From FEN-1073 sp050010135 (GTDB taxonomy: Bacteria > Chloroflexota > Anaerolineae > Anaerolineales > RBG-16-64-43), in contig JBEKLP010000003.1 of NCBI GenBank assembly GCA_050010135.1, forward strand, positions 1 to 64,000: a stretch of 64,000 nucleotides of DNA, in the 5' to 3' direction. A program made the translations under genes and the position numbers. This document shows, in pieces, positions 10,646-19,578 of this stretch; positions within the stretch are counted from its first letter, which is position 1, and each line of letters begins with the position of its first letter. Below the pieces are notes generated by a model. That model was given only the letters and a program-made list of their open reading frames with translations. It was not told where the DNA came from and ran no database searches.

Positions 10646-10798
10646 ACCATCGACCATCGCCGATGGTTCGTTGTTGATGGTTTTCATGATCTGCACTCAA
10701 TTGTCCGTGGTTCACGATTGAAATGGGATATGTAGGGCGTATGCTAACGGGAGCGATCAAATTCAAACCATCGACAATCGTCCATGGTCGATGGTCTA
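10643..10798. repeat. degenerate inverted repeat between sbcD and sbcC
   Basis: TAGACCATCGACCAT at 10643-10657 (starting at the sbcD stop codon) recurs as its exact reverse complement at 10784-10798. The flanks add degenerate copies of CCATCGAC/GTCGATGG on both sides. The arms are separated by 126 bases and contain no gene. The pattern looks like a small dispersed intergenic repeat that grew from a short ATGGTC-type unit. The right arm contains an ATG in frame with sbcC, which is why longer sbcC starts are suspect. Confidence 0.75.
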
Positions 10799-10837
10799 TG
10801 GTCTCCGCCTTGGAAGAAGGAACAATCCGAAACAGCG

Positions 10838-12934
10838 ATGATTCCGGTTAAGCTGGAACTCCATAACTTTTTAGCCTACCGCGATCCGGATCCACTCAGC
10901 TTCGAGGGAATTCATGTCGCCTGCATTTCCGGCGAGAACGGCGCGGGAAAATCCTCGCTGCTGGACGCGATCACCTGGGCCTTGTGGGGCAAGGCGCGCT
11001 CCGCCTCGGCCGACGATCTGATCTATCAGAACCTTCGCGAGACGCGGGTGGCCTTGGAATTCGAGATGGGCGATGCGCGCTACCTGGTGATCCGGCAGCG
11101 CAGCATCGAGAAGAAAACCGCGCTTTCGCTCCTGGAACTCCAGGTGTGGGATCCGGCGGGCGGGGAGTGGCGCGGCCTATCCGAGCCGACCATGCGCGCA
11201 ACGCAGGAGCGCATCGACGGACTGCTGCATTTGGATTACGACACGTTCGTCAATTCCGCGTTCCTGGCGCAGGGGCGGGCCGACGAATTCACCGCCAAAC
11301 CGCCGTTCCAGCGCACGCAAATTCTCGCCGCCATCCTCGGGCTGGACCGCTGGGCGCTCTTTGAGGACCGCGCCAAGGAAAAAATACGCCAGAGCCGCGA
11401 GAAGATTCAACGCGTCGAAGAACGGCTCACCGAGATGGAGCGGGAGCTCGCCCGCCGGAGCGAGTATGAGGAGCAGTTGCGGCAGGCCGAACGGGATGCG
11501 GCTTCCAGCGCCGGGAGCCTTGCCGAACTTGAAGCTTCCTGGACGGCGATCGAACAGCGGCGCGCGGCTCGAGCCGAACTCGAGCGCCAGGCGGAGGAAG
11601 CCGCCCGTCGCGAACAGGCGGCCGAACGAGAATTAAAAGAAGCGCGCGCCGAGCTGGACGCCCTCGGCAAGAGCGCCGACAATGCGGCAGCGGAAAAGGA
11701 AGCGGCCGATCTGCGCGCCCGGCGGGCGGCGCTCGCCGCGCGGCAGCCGGAGCTGGAGCGGAATCTCTCGCAGATCCGCGAGATGACCGGTATGGCAGGC
11801 CAGCTGCGCGGTGAAAACGACGCACTTGCCCCGCAGACAGAACCGATCAAGAAACGGCTGGAAACGCTGGAAACCTCCACCGCTCCGGAGTGTCCGACCT
11901 GCGGCCAGCCGCTCATGCCGGAACACCGCAAACGGGTAATGGAGGAATTGGCGCGCGAAATCGAATCGCGCCGCGAAAAATTTAAAACCAACACCGCGCG
12001 CCTCAAGGACCTCGCCGCAGAAATCGATGCACTGCAAAAGGACGCCTCTGCTTTGCAAGCCGCAATGCAATCGCTTCCCGCCCTCGAACGGAAACTGGCC
12101 GAAGCGGATGCCGCGCTCGTTGCTGCGAGCGACGCGCGGGAGAAAATCCCCGCCGCGCAGTCCCGGGTAAGCCGGTGGCAAAAGACGCTTGGCGATGAGA
12201 ACGCCGCGCGGCAAAAGATCCGGGATCAAATGGGCGAGGCCAGCGCCGGATTGGCGGACGCCGAAAAATTGCGCGTCCGGCTGGATCGGGCGCGGCTCGA
12301 GAAACGCCTTGCCGACGAACGGGTGGGCGGCGCGCGCCAGACTCTGGCGGCCCTCGAGGAAATCGCTCGCCAACGCGGGGAGCGCCGCACGGAACTGGAA
12401 GCTGCGCGGCGCGGCTTGTCGGTTTTCGAGGAGCTGCGCGAGGCGTTCGGCAAGCGCGGGATTCCGACCATGGTCATCGAAACGGCCGTCCCCGAGGTTG
12501 AACGGGAAGCCAACCGCCTGTTGGGGGAGATGAGCGGGGGTAGGATGCGGTTGCGCATGGAAACCCAACGCGAGACCAAAACCGGCGACGCGCGCGACAC
12601 GCTCGAGATAAAAATTTCCGACGAGCTCGGGACCCGCGCCTACGAGATGTATTCCGGCGGCGAAGCCTTCCGGATCAACTTCGCCATCCGAATCGCGCTT
12701 TCCAAGCTGCTCGCCCGCCGGGCGGGATCCCGACTGCGGGCGCTCTTCATCGACGAGGGATTCGGCACCCAGGACGCCGCCGGGCGCGAGCGGCTGATTT
12801 CCGCCATCCAATCCGTGCAAAACGACTTCGACCGGATCCTGGTTATCACGCATCTCGACGAACTGCGCGACGCCTTCCCCGCCCGCATCGAAGTAACCAA
12901 GACCGCCAGTGGCTCGCAAGTCCGCGTGGTCTGA
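10838..12934 (+). CDS. sbcC: SbcC/Rad50 family SMC-like ATPase
   Basis: ATPase partner of SbcD (698 residues, shorter than E. coli SbcC and closer to archaeal Rad50). Walker A is GENGAGKSS near residue 33. Two coiled-coil arms rich in Glu, Arg and Ala flank the zinc hook CPTCGQ at about residues 351-356. The C-terminal half carries the signature region YSGGEAFRINFA and Walker B ALFIDEGFG. The ATG at 10838 is chosen because the family begins a few residues before LELHNFLAY; an in-frame ATG at 10784 lies inside the inverted repeat. It overlaps mutY by one base (TGATG). Confidence 0.93.
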   Translation: MIPVKLELHNFLAYRDPDPLSFEGIHVACISGENGAGKSSLLDAITWALWGKARSASADDLIYQNLRETRVALEFEMGDARYLVIRQRSIEKKTALSLLELQVWDPAGGEWRGLSEPTMRATQERIDGLLHLDYDTFVNSAFLAQGRADEFTAKPPFQRTQILAAILGLDRWALFEDRAKEKIRQSREKIQRVEERLTEMERELARRSEYEEQLRQAERDAASSAGSLAELEASWTAIEQRRAARAELERQAEEAARREQAAERELKEARAELDALGKSADNAAAEKEAADLRARRAALAARQPELERNLSQIREMTGMAGQLRGENDALAPQTEPIKKRLETLETSTAPECPTCGQPLMPEHRKRVMEELAREIESRREKFKTNTARLKDLAAEIDALQKDASALQAAMQSLPALERKLAEADAALVAASDAREKIPAAQSRVSRWQKTLGDENAARQKIRDQMGEASAGLADAEKLRVRLDRARLEKRLADERVGGARQTLAALEEIARQRGERRTELEAARRGLSVFEELREAFGKRGIPTMVIETAVPEVEREANRLLGEMSGGRMRLRMETQRETKTGDARDTLEIKISDELGTRAYEMYSGGEAFRINFAIRIALSKLLARRAGSRLRALFIDEGFGTQDAAGRERLISAIQSVQNDFDRILVITHLDELRDAFPARIEVTKTASGSQVRVV

Positions 12935-14010
12935 TGCCTGCCCCCGCAAACAAATTACCCCTCGGAGCGATTCTTATTCGCTGGTCCCGACGCCGGAACC
13001 GGCATCTTCCCTGGCGAGCCGCACGCGATCCGTACCGTATCTGGGTCAGCGAGATCATGCTGCAACAAACGCGCGTGGAGGCGGTCATCCCCTATTACCG
13101 GTCTTTTTTAAAAAGATTCCCCAACCTGAAGGATCTGGCACGGGCTGATGTGCAAAGCGTTTTGAAGATCTGGGAAGGACTTGGCTATTACGCGCGCGCC
13201 CGGAATCTGCACCGGGCCGCAAAGCAAGTCGTCGCCGGTGCGGATGGTCGGCTTCCGGAAAACGCGTCGGAGTGGGAACAGCTTCCCGGCGTTGGAAGAT
13301 ACGCCGCGGCGGCGATCGCCTCGCTTGCGAACGGCGAGCGTGCGATTGCGCTCGACGCGAACGCGCGCAGGATCCTCGCGCGGATTTACGCCTACCGGCG
13401 CGAAGTCCGGGATGCGCGCGCCGAACGCGATCTGATGGAACGTTTTCAAAGCGCACGAGGCAGGAGTGCGCCGGGAAATTTCTTCCAAGCGATGATGGAC
13501 CTTGGGCAGCTTGTTTGTATACCGCGGAGGCCGTTGTGCGCCGAGTGCGCCGTGACTTCTCGATGCGAATCCAAAAAGTTAGGGATCCAGAACCGGCTGC
13601 CGGTGAGGGCGAAAGCGGCGCGCATTCCGCATTACGACGTCTCGGCCGCATTAATTTTGCGATTTGGCAAGGCGCTGCTGGCGCGCCGCCCCGAAGGGAA
13701 GATCCTTGGAGGGATGTGGGAATTTCCGGGCGGTAAACGCGAACAGGGTGAAAGCCTGCCGGCTTGCCTGCGGCGTGAGCTGCGCGAGGAATTGGGTGTG
13801 GACGCGCGCGTCCGGGAAAAGTTCACCACGGTGCAGCACGCGTTCACTCACTTTCGGATAACCTTGCATGTGTTTTTCTGCGATCGGATGCGCGGCAGGC
13901 CGCGGCCGATCGGCGTCGCGGAGGTGCGCTGGGTTGGTATTTCCCGGCTCCGTTCGTATCCGATGGGCAAGGCCGACCGGATTGTTGCCGGCCAGATCGC
14001 CGATCGGTAA
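12934..14010 (+). CDS. mutY: A/G-specific adenine DNA glycosylase
   Basis: Removes adenine mispaired with 8-oxoguanine (base excision repair). All key parts are visible in 358 residues: catalytic Glu40 in SEIMLQQTRVE, helix-hairpin-helix LPGVGRYAAAAIA, catalytic Asp141 in ALDANARR, and the [4Fe-4S] ligands Cys195, Cys202, Cys205 and Cys211 (C-x6-C-x2-C-x5-C). The C-terminal Nudix-like domain, which recognises 8-oxoG, has a full Nudix box beginning GGKREQGESLPACLRREL. ALDANARR has Ala where most MutY proteins have Gly (LDGNV). It overlaps the sbcC stop, so the three repair genes are likely co-expressed. Confidence 0.95.
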   Translation: MPAPANKLPLGAILIRWSRRRNRHLPWRAARDPYRIWVSEIMLQQTRVEAVIPYYRSFLKRFPNLKDLARADVQSVLKIWEGLGYYARARNLHRAAKQVVAGADGRLPENASEWEQLPGVGRYAAAAIASLANGERAIALDANARRILARIYAYRREVRDARAERDLMERFQSARGRSAPGNFFQAMMDLGQLVCIPRRPLCAECAVTSRCESKKLGIQNRLPVRAKAARIPHYDVSAALILRFGKALLARRPEGKILGGMWEFPGGKREQGESLPACLRRELREELGVDARVREKFTTVQHAFTHFRITLHVFFCDRMRGRPRPIGVAEVRWVGISRLRSYPMGKADRIVAGQIADR

Positions 14011-14317
14011 ATTGATTTTCGGCAATAATTTTCCGGCTATGCTGGAGCCGGGATCTCACCGTGATCCTGTCTGGCATCCACAATCATCCTCCGACATCCA
14101 ACCTGTATGGGGACAAAAAAAGTGCAAATAACCGTGCTTTGTGGAGGTTATGTGGTGATTTTTTGGAGGTTTTTCCGGGAGACAAACCGTATAATCAATA
14201 AGCACCGGTCGCACAGGACACTGGAGCCATTATTGGGCACAGGATCCACCCGGCTGCGTTCATGGTTCCCGATTATTCCCGACGGCGGGTTGATCCGCCA
14301 CAAAAGGAGAAGCTGCG
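14011..14317. other. non-coding region upstream of the beta-helix lipoprotein pair
   Basis: About 300 bases without a convincing gene. TATAAT occurs at 14190-14195 but no good -35 is spaced 16-18 bases before it. AAAAGGAGAA just before 14318 is the ribosome site of the next gene. Nothing else is recognised. Confidence 0.4.
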
Positions 14318-16750
14318 ATGAAAACCCCTCCAAAGAGGCTGCTCTACCCGTTGGCTGTTCTGGTGCTTGGCGCGTTGCTCTCGTCATGCGGAGGAGGAGG
14401 TCCTGCCCCCACCCCGACGCCCGTCGGCACGTTGACCGTTAATTCGAACAACGACGCTGACGATGGAACATGCAACGCCGCGCACTGCAGCCTGCGCGAA
14501 GCCATTAATAAAGCCAAAACGCTGCCGGGAACCACCACGATTAAGTTCAATATCGGCGGAGGTGGGCCGAGGATCATCAAGACTTTGTCCACTCTGCCGG
14601 AGGTCACTGTTCCCGTAGTGATCGACGGCACCTCTCAACCGTTTTTTGGTTCCACGCCGCTGATCGAATTGGACGGAAGCATGGTTGGTGGCGATTCCGT
14701 GGACGGCTTGGTTCTCAGCGGTGGAGACAGCGCCGTGAAGAGCTTGGCGGTCATCAACTTCAGCGGGCGCGGAATCCTGATTACCTCGCTTGGAAACAAC
14801 ACCATCGAGGGTTGTTATATCGGAATCAATATGTATGGCGTGGAGGCGGGGAACCAGGCCGGCGGGATCGTGGTGGCCAGCGGCAACAATACAATCGGAG
14901 GGACGAACTTCGGCGTCACCCGAAACGTAATATCCGGCAACCACGGCGACGGCGTCGTACTCACCGGCTCCCTGAATTCCATCGAAGGAAACTTGATCGG
15001 CCTCAACGCCGCGGGAACCGCGGCGATCGGCAACCAGGGAAACGGTGTTCTCATCGACGGAAACATAAACATGGTCGGCGGAAATGTTCCGGAGGCGCGG
15101 AATATTATCTCGGGGAATGTCCAAAACGGGATCCGGATCGACTCCGACTCCGATGAAGTGCAAAGAAATTTCATCGGAACGGATATCTCCGGCATGGTCG
15201 CGGTGGGCAACCAAATGAGCGGGATATTTGTTTATGGATTGGGGGCGGTGCAGATCGGAGGAATCGACTCCGGCAACATCATCTCCGCCAACGGACTGTT
15301 CGGGATCTGGCTGGATGATTCCACGAACGCCGCATCGGTATTTGATAATCGGGTTGGGACGAATAAATCGGGAACCTCCGCCCTTGGGAACATCAAAGGC
15401 GGCATTCGCGTCGGCGGGACCAACCACCAGATCGGCGCCAGCGGGAAGGGGAACCTCATTTCGGGGAACGGTGGCGCGGGGATCGCGGTGGTGGCGCCCG
15501 CGACGGAAATCAAGATCCAGAACAATTTCATCGGCACGAGCGCCGATGGAGAATCCGCCGTGGGGAACGACATCGGGGTGGAAGTCGGTCTGACGAGCGG
15601 GGCGTACAGCGTGCTGATCGGCGGCAGCCTGTACGGCGAGGGCAACTTGGTCTCCGGCAACCACGGGGAGGGCCTGTTGCTGTACAACAACGCCGATGTC
15701 ACGGGGAACAGGATCGGCTTGGATCAAAGCGGCTTGAACGAGCTGCCCAACGGCGGTGACGGGATTCGGATCAAGGGCACCTTCAACCGGATCGGCACTC
15801 CCCATGATCCGAATTCCATCGCCCACAACGGCGGGCACGGCGTGGCGGTGATCACCGAGAGCGGCTCGGCCGTTAATAACACCTTGAGCGGGAACAACAT
15901 TTGGGACAACGGCAAACTCGGGATCGCGCTAGGCGGGGATTCGGTGTTGGCCAACGACCCGGGCGACGCCGACACGGGCGATAACAACCTGCAGAATTAC
16001 CCCGTGATGGTTTCGGCAATCCACGATCCGGCGACGGCGCAGACGACCGTCACGGCCACCCTCGATAGTGCTCCGGAAACACTCTTTATGGTGGAATTCT
16101 TCGTCAATACTGCCTGCGACCCAACGGGTTACGGCGAAGGCGAACAGATGGTCGCGGATAAGACCGTGACCACGAACGCCAGCGGGCACGGCGACATCAC
16201 GGCGGATTTCGAACCGGCTCATTTCCTGCCCGGCGGATACATCACCGCCACGGCCACCAGCTCAGGCGGTGACACGTCAGAATTCTCCAACTGCATTCCG
16301 GTGACGCAAGCGTCCGCATTCACGCCGACCGCCACATCCGGCGGGATGCAATTCAAACCCGGTGTCTCCCCGATGCAATTCTTCTTCGGCGGCTGTACGC
16401 CTGACCGCGCGCAGATCTCGCTGGAGGTGCTCAATCCGCCGGAGGACATCAATTACATGCTGCTCTTCGTTCGATTGATGGATAAAAAATCGGGCGCGGC
16501 GGGCGCGTGGAGTGATGGATTAAGTATGTCGAAATTGTCTTCGACGAAGTTCCTCTTCGATCTGACGCTCGACAAACTTCCGGATTATGAAAAATATCCG
16601 GACGCTTGGCTGCAATACCAGTTCGTAGCATACAGCAAGGCGCAGAAGGAGATCGGTCGGAGCGAAGTGTTCTGGGACGTAAGCTTCGGGCGCTGCGGCG
16701 GGGCGGCCATCACGCCCACGCCCACTCGGCCTCCGTCCACCCATGGTTAA
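14318..16750 (+). CDS. lipoprotein with right-handed parallel beta-helix and conserved C-terminal domain (copy 1)
   Basis: Predicted lipoprotein of 810 residues; the lipobox LLSSC puts the acylated cysteine at residue 24, followed by a PAPTPTPV linker. CSLREAINKA near residue 55 is the CSLREAI motif that commonly opens surface beta-helix proteins. About 20 turns of beta-helix follow with repeats such as NVISGNHGDGVVL and GNLIGLNAAGTAAIGNQGNG. After a short beta-sandwich region there is a Thr-rich linker and a C-terminal domain of about 130 residues starting SGGMQFKPGVSPMQFFFGGC. The next gene is a tandem paralogue. Such helices often bind or cut polysaccharides; no catalytic residues can be assigned. 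Confidence 0.8.
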   Translation: MKTPPKRLLYPLAVLVLGALLSSCGGGGPAPTPTPVGTLTVNSNNDADDGTCNAAHCSLREAINKAKTLPGTTTIKFNIGGGGPRIIKTLSTLPEVTVPVVIDGTSQPFFGSTPLIELDGSMVGGDSVDGLVLSGGDSAVKSLAVINFSGRGILITSLGNNTIEGCYIGINMYGVEAGNQAGGIVVASGNNTIGGTNFGVTRNVISGNHGDGVVLTGSLNSIEGNLIGLNAAGTAAIGNQGNGVLIDGNINMVGGNVPEARNIISGNVQNGIRIDSDSDEVQRNFIGTDISGMVAVGNQMSGIFVYGLGAVQIGGIDSGNIISANGLFGIWLDDSTNAASVFDNRVGTNKSGTSALGNIKGGIRVGGTNHQIGASGKGNLISGNGGAGIAVVAPATEIKIQNNFIGTSADGESAVGNDIGVEVGLTSGAYSVLIGGSLYGEGNLVSGNHGEGLLLYNNADVTGNRIGLDQSGLNELPNGGDGIRIKGTFNRIGTPHDPNSIAHNGGHGVAVITESGSAVNNTLSGNNIWDNGKLGIALGGDSVLANDPGDADTGDNNLQNYPVMVSAIHDPATAQTTVTATLDSAPETLFMVEFFVNTACDPTGYGEGEQMVADKTVTTNASGHGDITADFEPAHFLPGGYITATATSSGGDTSEFSNCIPVTQASAFTPTATSGGMQFKPGVSPMQFFFGGCTPDRAQISLEVLNPPEDINYMLLFVRLMDKKSGAAGAWSDGLSMSKLSSTKFLFDLTLDKLPDYEKYPDAWLQYQFVAYSKAQKEIGRSEVFWDVSFGRCGGAAITPTPTRPPSTHG

Positions 16751-16804
16751 AAATCCGCGCGCTTTTCGAGCAGCGCACGGGCTTCGGGGATAAAGGAGCG
16801 GCCT

Positions 16805-19255
16805 ATGAAAAAGTCACTTTGTCTTTCGGTCGCGGCGTTTGCCGTCTGTTGGTGGCTGTCGTCCTGCGGCGGAGGACCGGCTCCCACGCCGACCCCCTCT
16901 TCTGAGATTGTGGTTAATTCCACGGGTGACGAAGGCCAGGGCCTTTGCGATCATCCGGAGGAAACCTGCACCCTGCGCGAGGCGATCCAGCACGCCAACC
17001 ATCTGCCGGGTACGATACTGATACGCTTCAACATCCCCGGATCGGGATTGCGGATGATTCAGCCGAATTCGGCGCTGCCGGCGATCACCAACACGATAAT
17101 CCTCGACGGCACCACCCAGCCGGGGTACGTCGGCACCCCCTTGATCGAAATCGAAGGCAGCCTGACTTCCGCCACGCCGGGCCTGATGATCGACGGCCCG
17201 GGCAGCGCGGTGAAAGGGCTGATCATCGTCGATTTTAAAATGGACGGGATCGACGTCCGCGCGCCGAACGTGATCCTCGCGGGGAACTACATCGGCACCG
17301 ACGGCGGGGCGGACGTGAACATGCGCAACGATCGTTGGGGGATCGACGTCACCTGTGCCCCGTCGGCCGCCCCCTCGGGAGTTGTCATCGGGGGAAGCAT
17401 GGCCGGAGACCGCAACGTGATTTCCAACAACGGTTTCGGCGGGATCAACTTCGACGTAGGCATGTGCGATAGTTTCGACGCCAAGGCGACGGTCGCGGGC
17501 AATTACATCGGGACCGCCGCCGCCGGGGCGCAAGCCCTGGGAAATCACGGACCGGGAATCTCCATCAACCGCGTTTCCGACGTCACCGTGGGGGGAACCG
17601 CCTCCGGCGCCGGGAACCTCATCTCCGCCAACACGGGGAACGGTGTGGAGGTCAAGGGCCCCAGCGCGAAAACCAGCATCCAGGGGAATTCCATCGGCAC
17701 CAACGCCGCGGGAGATGCGGCGCTCGGCAACCAAGCCAACGGCGTCTACAGCGAGGGCGATGAGACGCTGATCGGAGGCGAAACCGCGGGTGCGCGCAAC
17801 CTGATCTCGGGCAACGCAGTGCACGGCGTCTCGATCCAACAGGGGCCGGCGCTGGTCGAAGGCAACTGGATCGGACTGAACCGCGCCGGAACGGGCGCGC
17901 TCGGAAACGCCGTCGGCGTAGAGGCGCGCTCGTGCGTGGCGACCGTACAGATCGGGGGGGATACGACCGGCGCGCGGAACGTCATTTCTGGCAACCTAGC
18001 CGAGGGAATCCTCGTCGAGGATATCAACTGCGACAGCGGGCAGGTGAACATCTACGGCAATTATGTTGGTACCGATCCGAACGGCACCGCGGCGATCGGC
18101 AATTTGGACGGCATCCACGTCATGGCGGCGCACGTCGTCATCGGCGGGGAATCGGGACAGTTCCGCAACAAAATCTCCGGGAACCACGATAACGGCGTCG
18201 TCATTGAGCGGGATCACACCCAGGTGATCGGAAACTTCATCGGCACCGAGGTGAACGGCCTTTCCGCCCTGGCTAACGAATACAATGGCGTGGTGATCCG
18301 CGGAACGGCGAGCGACAATCTGGTGAAATTCAACACCGTCGCCTATAACGGCGGGTTTGGCGTGTGGATCATGGGGTCTGGGATGGGAAACCGCGTAACT
18401 CAGAACCACATCCACGACAACGGAACCCTGGGAATCGCGATCGACGAGCCGAACGTCATCCCCAATGATCCGCTGGACGCCGATACGGGAGCGAACGGCC
18501 GACAGAATTTCCCGACGGTGCAATCTGCCTTTATCAGCGGGGACAACGACGTCGTCATGGGCACGATGCATGGCGCCGCGAACACCACTTATCAAATTGA
18601 AATATTCGCCAATGACGCATGCGACCCGACCGGGTACGGGGAAGGCCAGCGCTTCATGGTGGACACCACCGCGACGACCGACGGCGCCGGCGAGGCGGAG
18701 TTCCATGGCGGGATCTCCGTCTCCAGTTTCCTGCTAACCCCGGGAATGTTCACCACCGCCACGGCCACCGATCCGGACGGCAACACGTCCGGCTTCTCGC
18801 AGTGCGTGGAGGTGACGGAGGCACCCACGCCCACGCTGGCTCCTACCTCCGGCGGAATGCAGTTCAAGCCCACGGTGAACCCGATGGCGTTCTTCTACGG
18901 CGGCTGCACGCCCGGCAGCGCGGATTTCTCGCTGGATGTGCTCGATCCGCCTGAACCGATCGACTACACGCTCCTCTTCGTGCGTGTGGTGGACAAGAAA
19001 TCCGGCGAAGCCGGCGCATGGAGCCAGGGGTTGAGCATGTCGAAACTGGGGCCGACGAAATTCTTCTTCACCCTGACGCTCGATAAGATTCCGGATTACG
19101 GAAAATTCGCCGACGCCTGGCTGCAATACCAGTTCGTCGCCTACAACAAAGCGCAGAAGGAGATCGGCCGAAGCGGCGTTTATTCCGACGTCACTCTGGG
19201 CAAGTGCGGCGGAGCGGGGGTTACTCCGGCGAAAAAGCCGGGCACGACGGGGTAA
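16805..19255 (+). CDS. lipoprotein with right-handed parallel beta-helix and conserved C-terminal domain (copy 2)
   Basis: Tandem paralogue (816 residues) of the gene 54 bases upstream, with the same order: lipobox WLSSC (Cys21), PAPTPTPS linker, CTLREAIQHA, a long beta-helix (repeats such as NLISGNAVHGVSI and GNYIGTDPNGTAAIGN), a sandwich region containing CDPTGYGEG as in copy 1, and a C-terminal domain starting SGGMQFKPTVNPMAFFYGGC. The last part is the best conserved, for example DAWLQYQFVAY in both. AAGGAGCGGCCT precedes the ATG. It is probably co-transcribed with copy 1. A weak hairpin with five T residues at 19280-19299 could end the transcript. Confidence 0.8.
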   Translation: MKKSLCLSVAAFAVCWWLSSCGGGPAPTPTPSSEIVVNSTGDEGQGLCDHPEETCTLREAIQHANHLPGTILIRFNIPGSGLRMIQPNSALPAITNTIILDGTTQPGYVGTPLIEIEGSLTSATPGLMIDGPGSAVKGLIIVDFKMDGIDVRAPNVILAGNYIGTDGGADVNMRNDRWGIDVTCAPSAAPSGVVIGGSMAGDRNVISNNGFGGINFDVGMCDSFDAKATVAGNYIGTAAAGAQALGNHGPGISINRVSDVTVGGTASGAGNLISANTGNGVEVKGPSAKTSIQGNSIGTNAAGDAALGNQANGVYSEGDETLIGGETAGARNLISGNAVHGVSIQQGPALVEGNWIGLNRAGTGALGNAVGVEARSCVATVQIGGDTTGARNVISGNLAEGILVEDINCDSGQVNIYGNYVGTDPNGTAAIGNLDGIHVMAAHVVIGGESGQFRNKISGNHDNGVVIERDHTQVIGNFIGTEVNGLSALANEYNGVVIRGTASDNLVKFNTVAYNGGFGVWIMGSGMGNRVTQNHIHDNGTLGIAIDEPNVIPNDPLDADTGANGRQNFPTVQSAFISGDNDVVMGTMHGAANTTYQIEIFANDACDPTGYGEGQRFMVDTTATTDGAGEAEFHGGISVSSFLLTPGMFTTATATDPDGNTSGFSQCVEVTEAPTPTLAPTSGGMQFKPTVNPMAFFYGGCTPGSADFSLDVLDPPEPIDYTLLFVRVVDKKSGEAGAWSQGLSMSKLGPTKFFFTLTLDKIPDYGKFADAWLQYQFVAYNKAQKEIGRSGVYSDVTLGKCGGAGVTPAKKPGTTG

Positions 19256-19383
19256 GTTTCCAAAAAGCCGGCCTCCCTAATCGGCAAGCCGATCTTTTTA
19301 TTTTAAGTCGTATTGACTACGGAATTATCCAGAGGATGCATACAGAAAAAATTCATGGAATAATTTAGAAGGGATCAGAAGCT

Positions 19384-19495
19384 ATCCCATCTTTCCTCTC
19401 CTCGCCCTCCCTCCTTCCCGTCTCACGGGAAGGAGGGAGGGGTATATTCAACACAATGAATGATGGCCCGGATAAAAGGAGAGGGAGGATGGGAT
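19384..19495. repeat. compound inverted-repeat element (REP/MITE-like)
   Basis: The inner stem is 16 perfect pairs, CCCTCCCTCCTTCCCG at 19405-19420 with its complement at 19426-19441 and a 5-base loop. The outer arms, ATCCCATCTTTCCTCTCCT at 19384-19402 and the complementary 19477-19495, match at 17 of 19 positions, and the two exceptions can form G-U pairs. It lies between convergent genes and contains no ORF. It could act as a terminator, but the nested arms look more like a mobile intergenic repeat (inference). Confidence 0.7.
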
Positions 19496-19578
19496 GGGGC
19501 GCGCTCTCTGGGAAGTAGGTCAAAGACGGCCCAGTTATTGATTATTATTTTTATGCTAAGTTGAAAATTTGGTGAAGC

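Noticed and set aside
9161..10696. 511-codon open frame on the minus strand opposite sbcD
   Set aside because: It covers the complete sbcD gene with all nuclease motifs; the antisense frame has no recognisable domain and is a by-product of high G+C.
14800..18400. Regularly spaced similar segments as a possible CRISPR-like or tandem DNA repeat
   Set aside because: The periodicity is at protein level (beta-helix turns) and the DNA units are diverged; there are no identical repeats with unique spacers.
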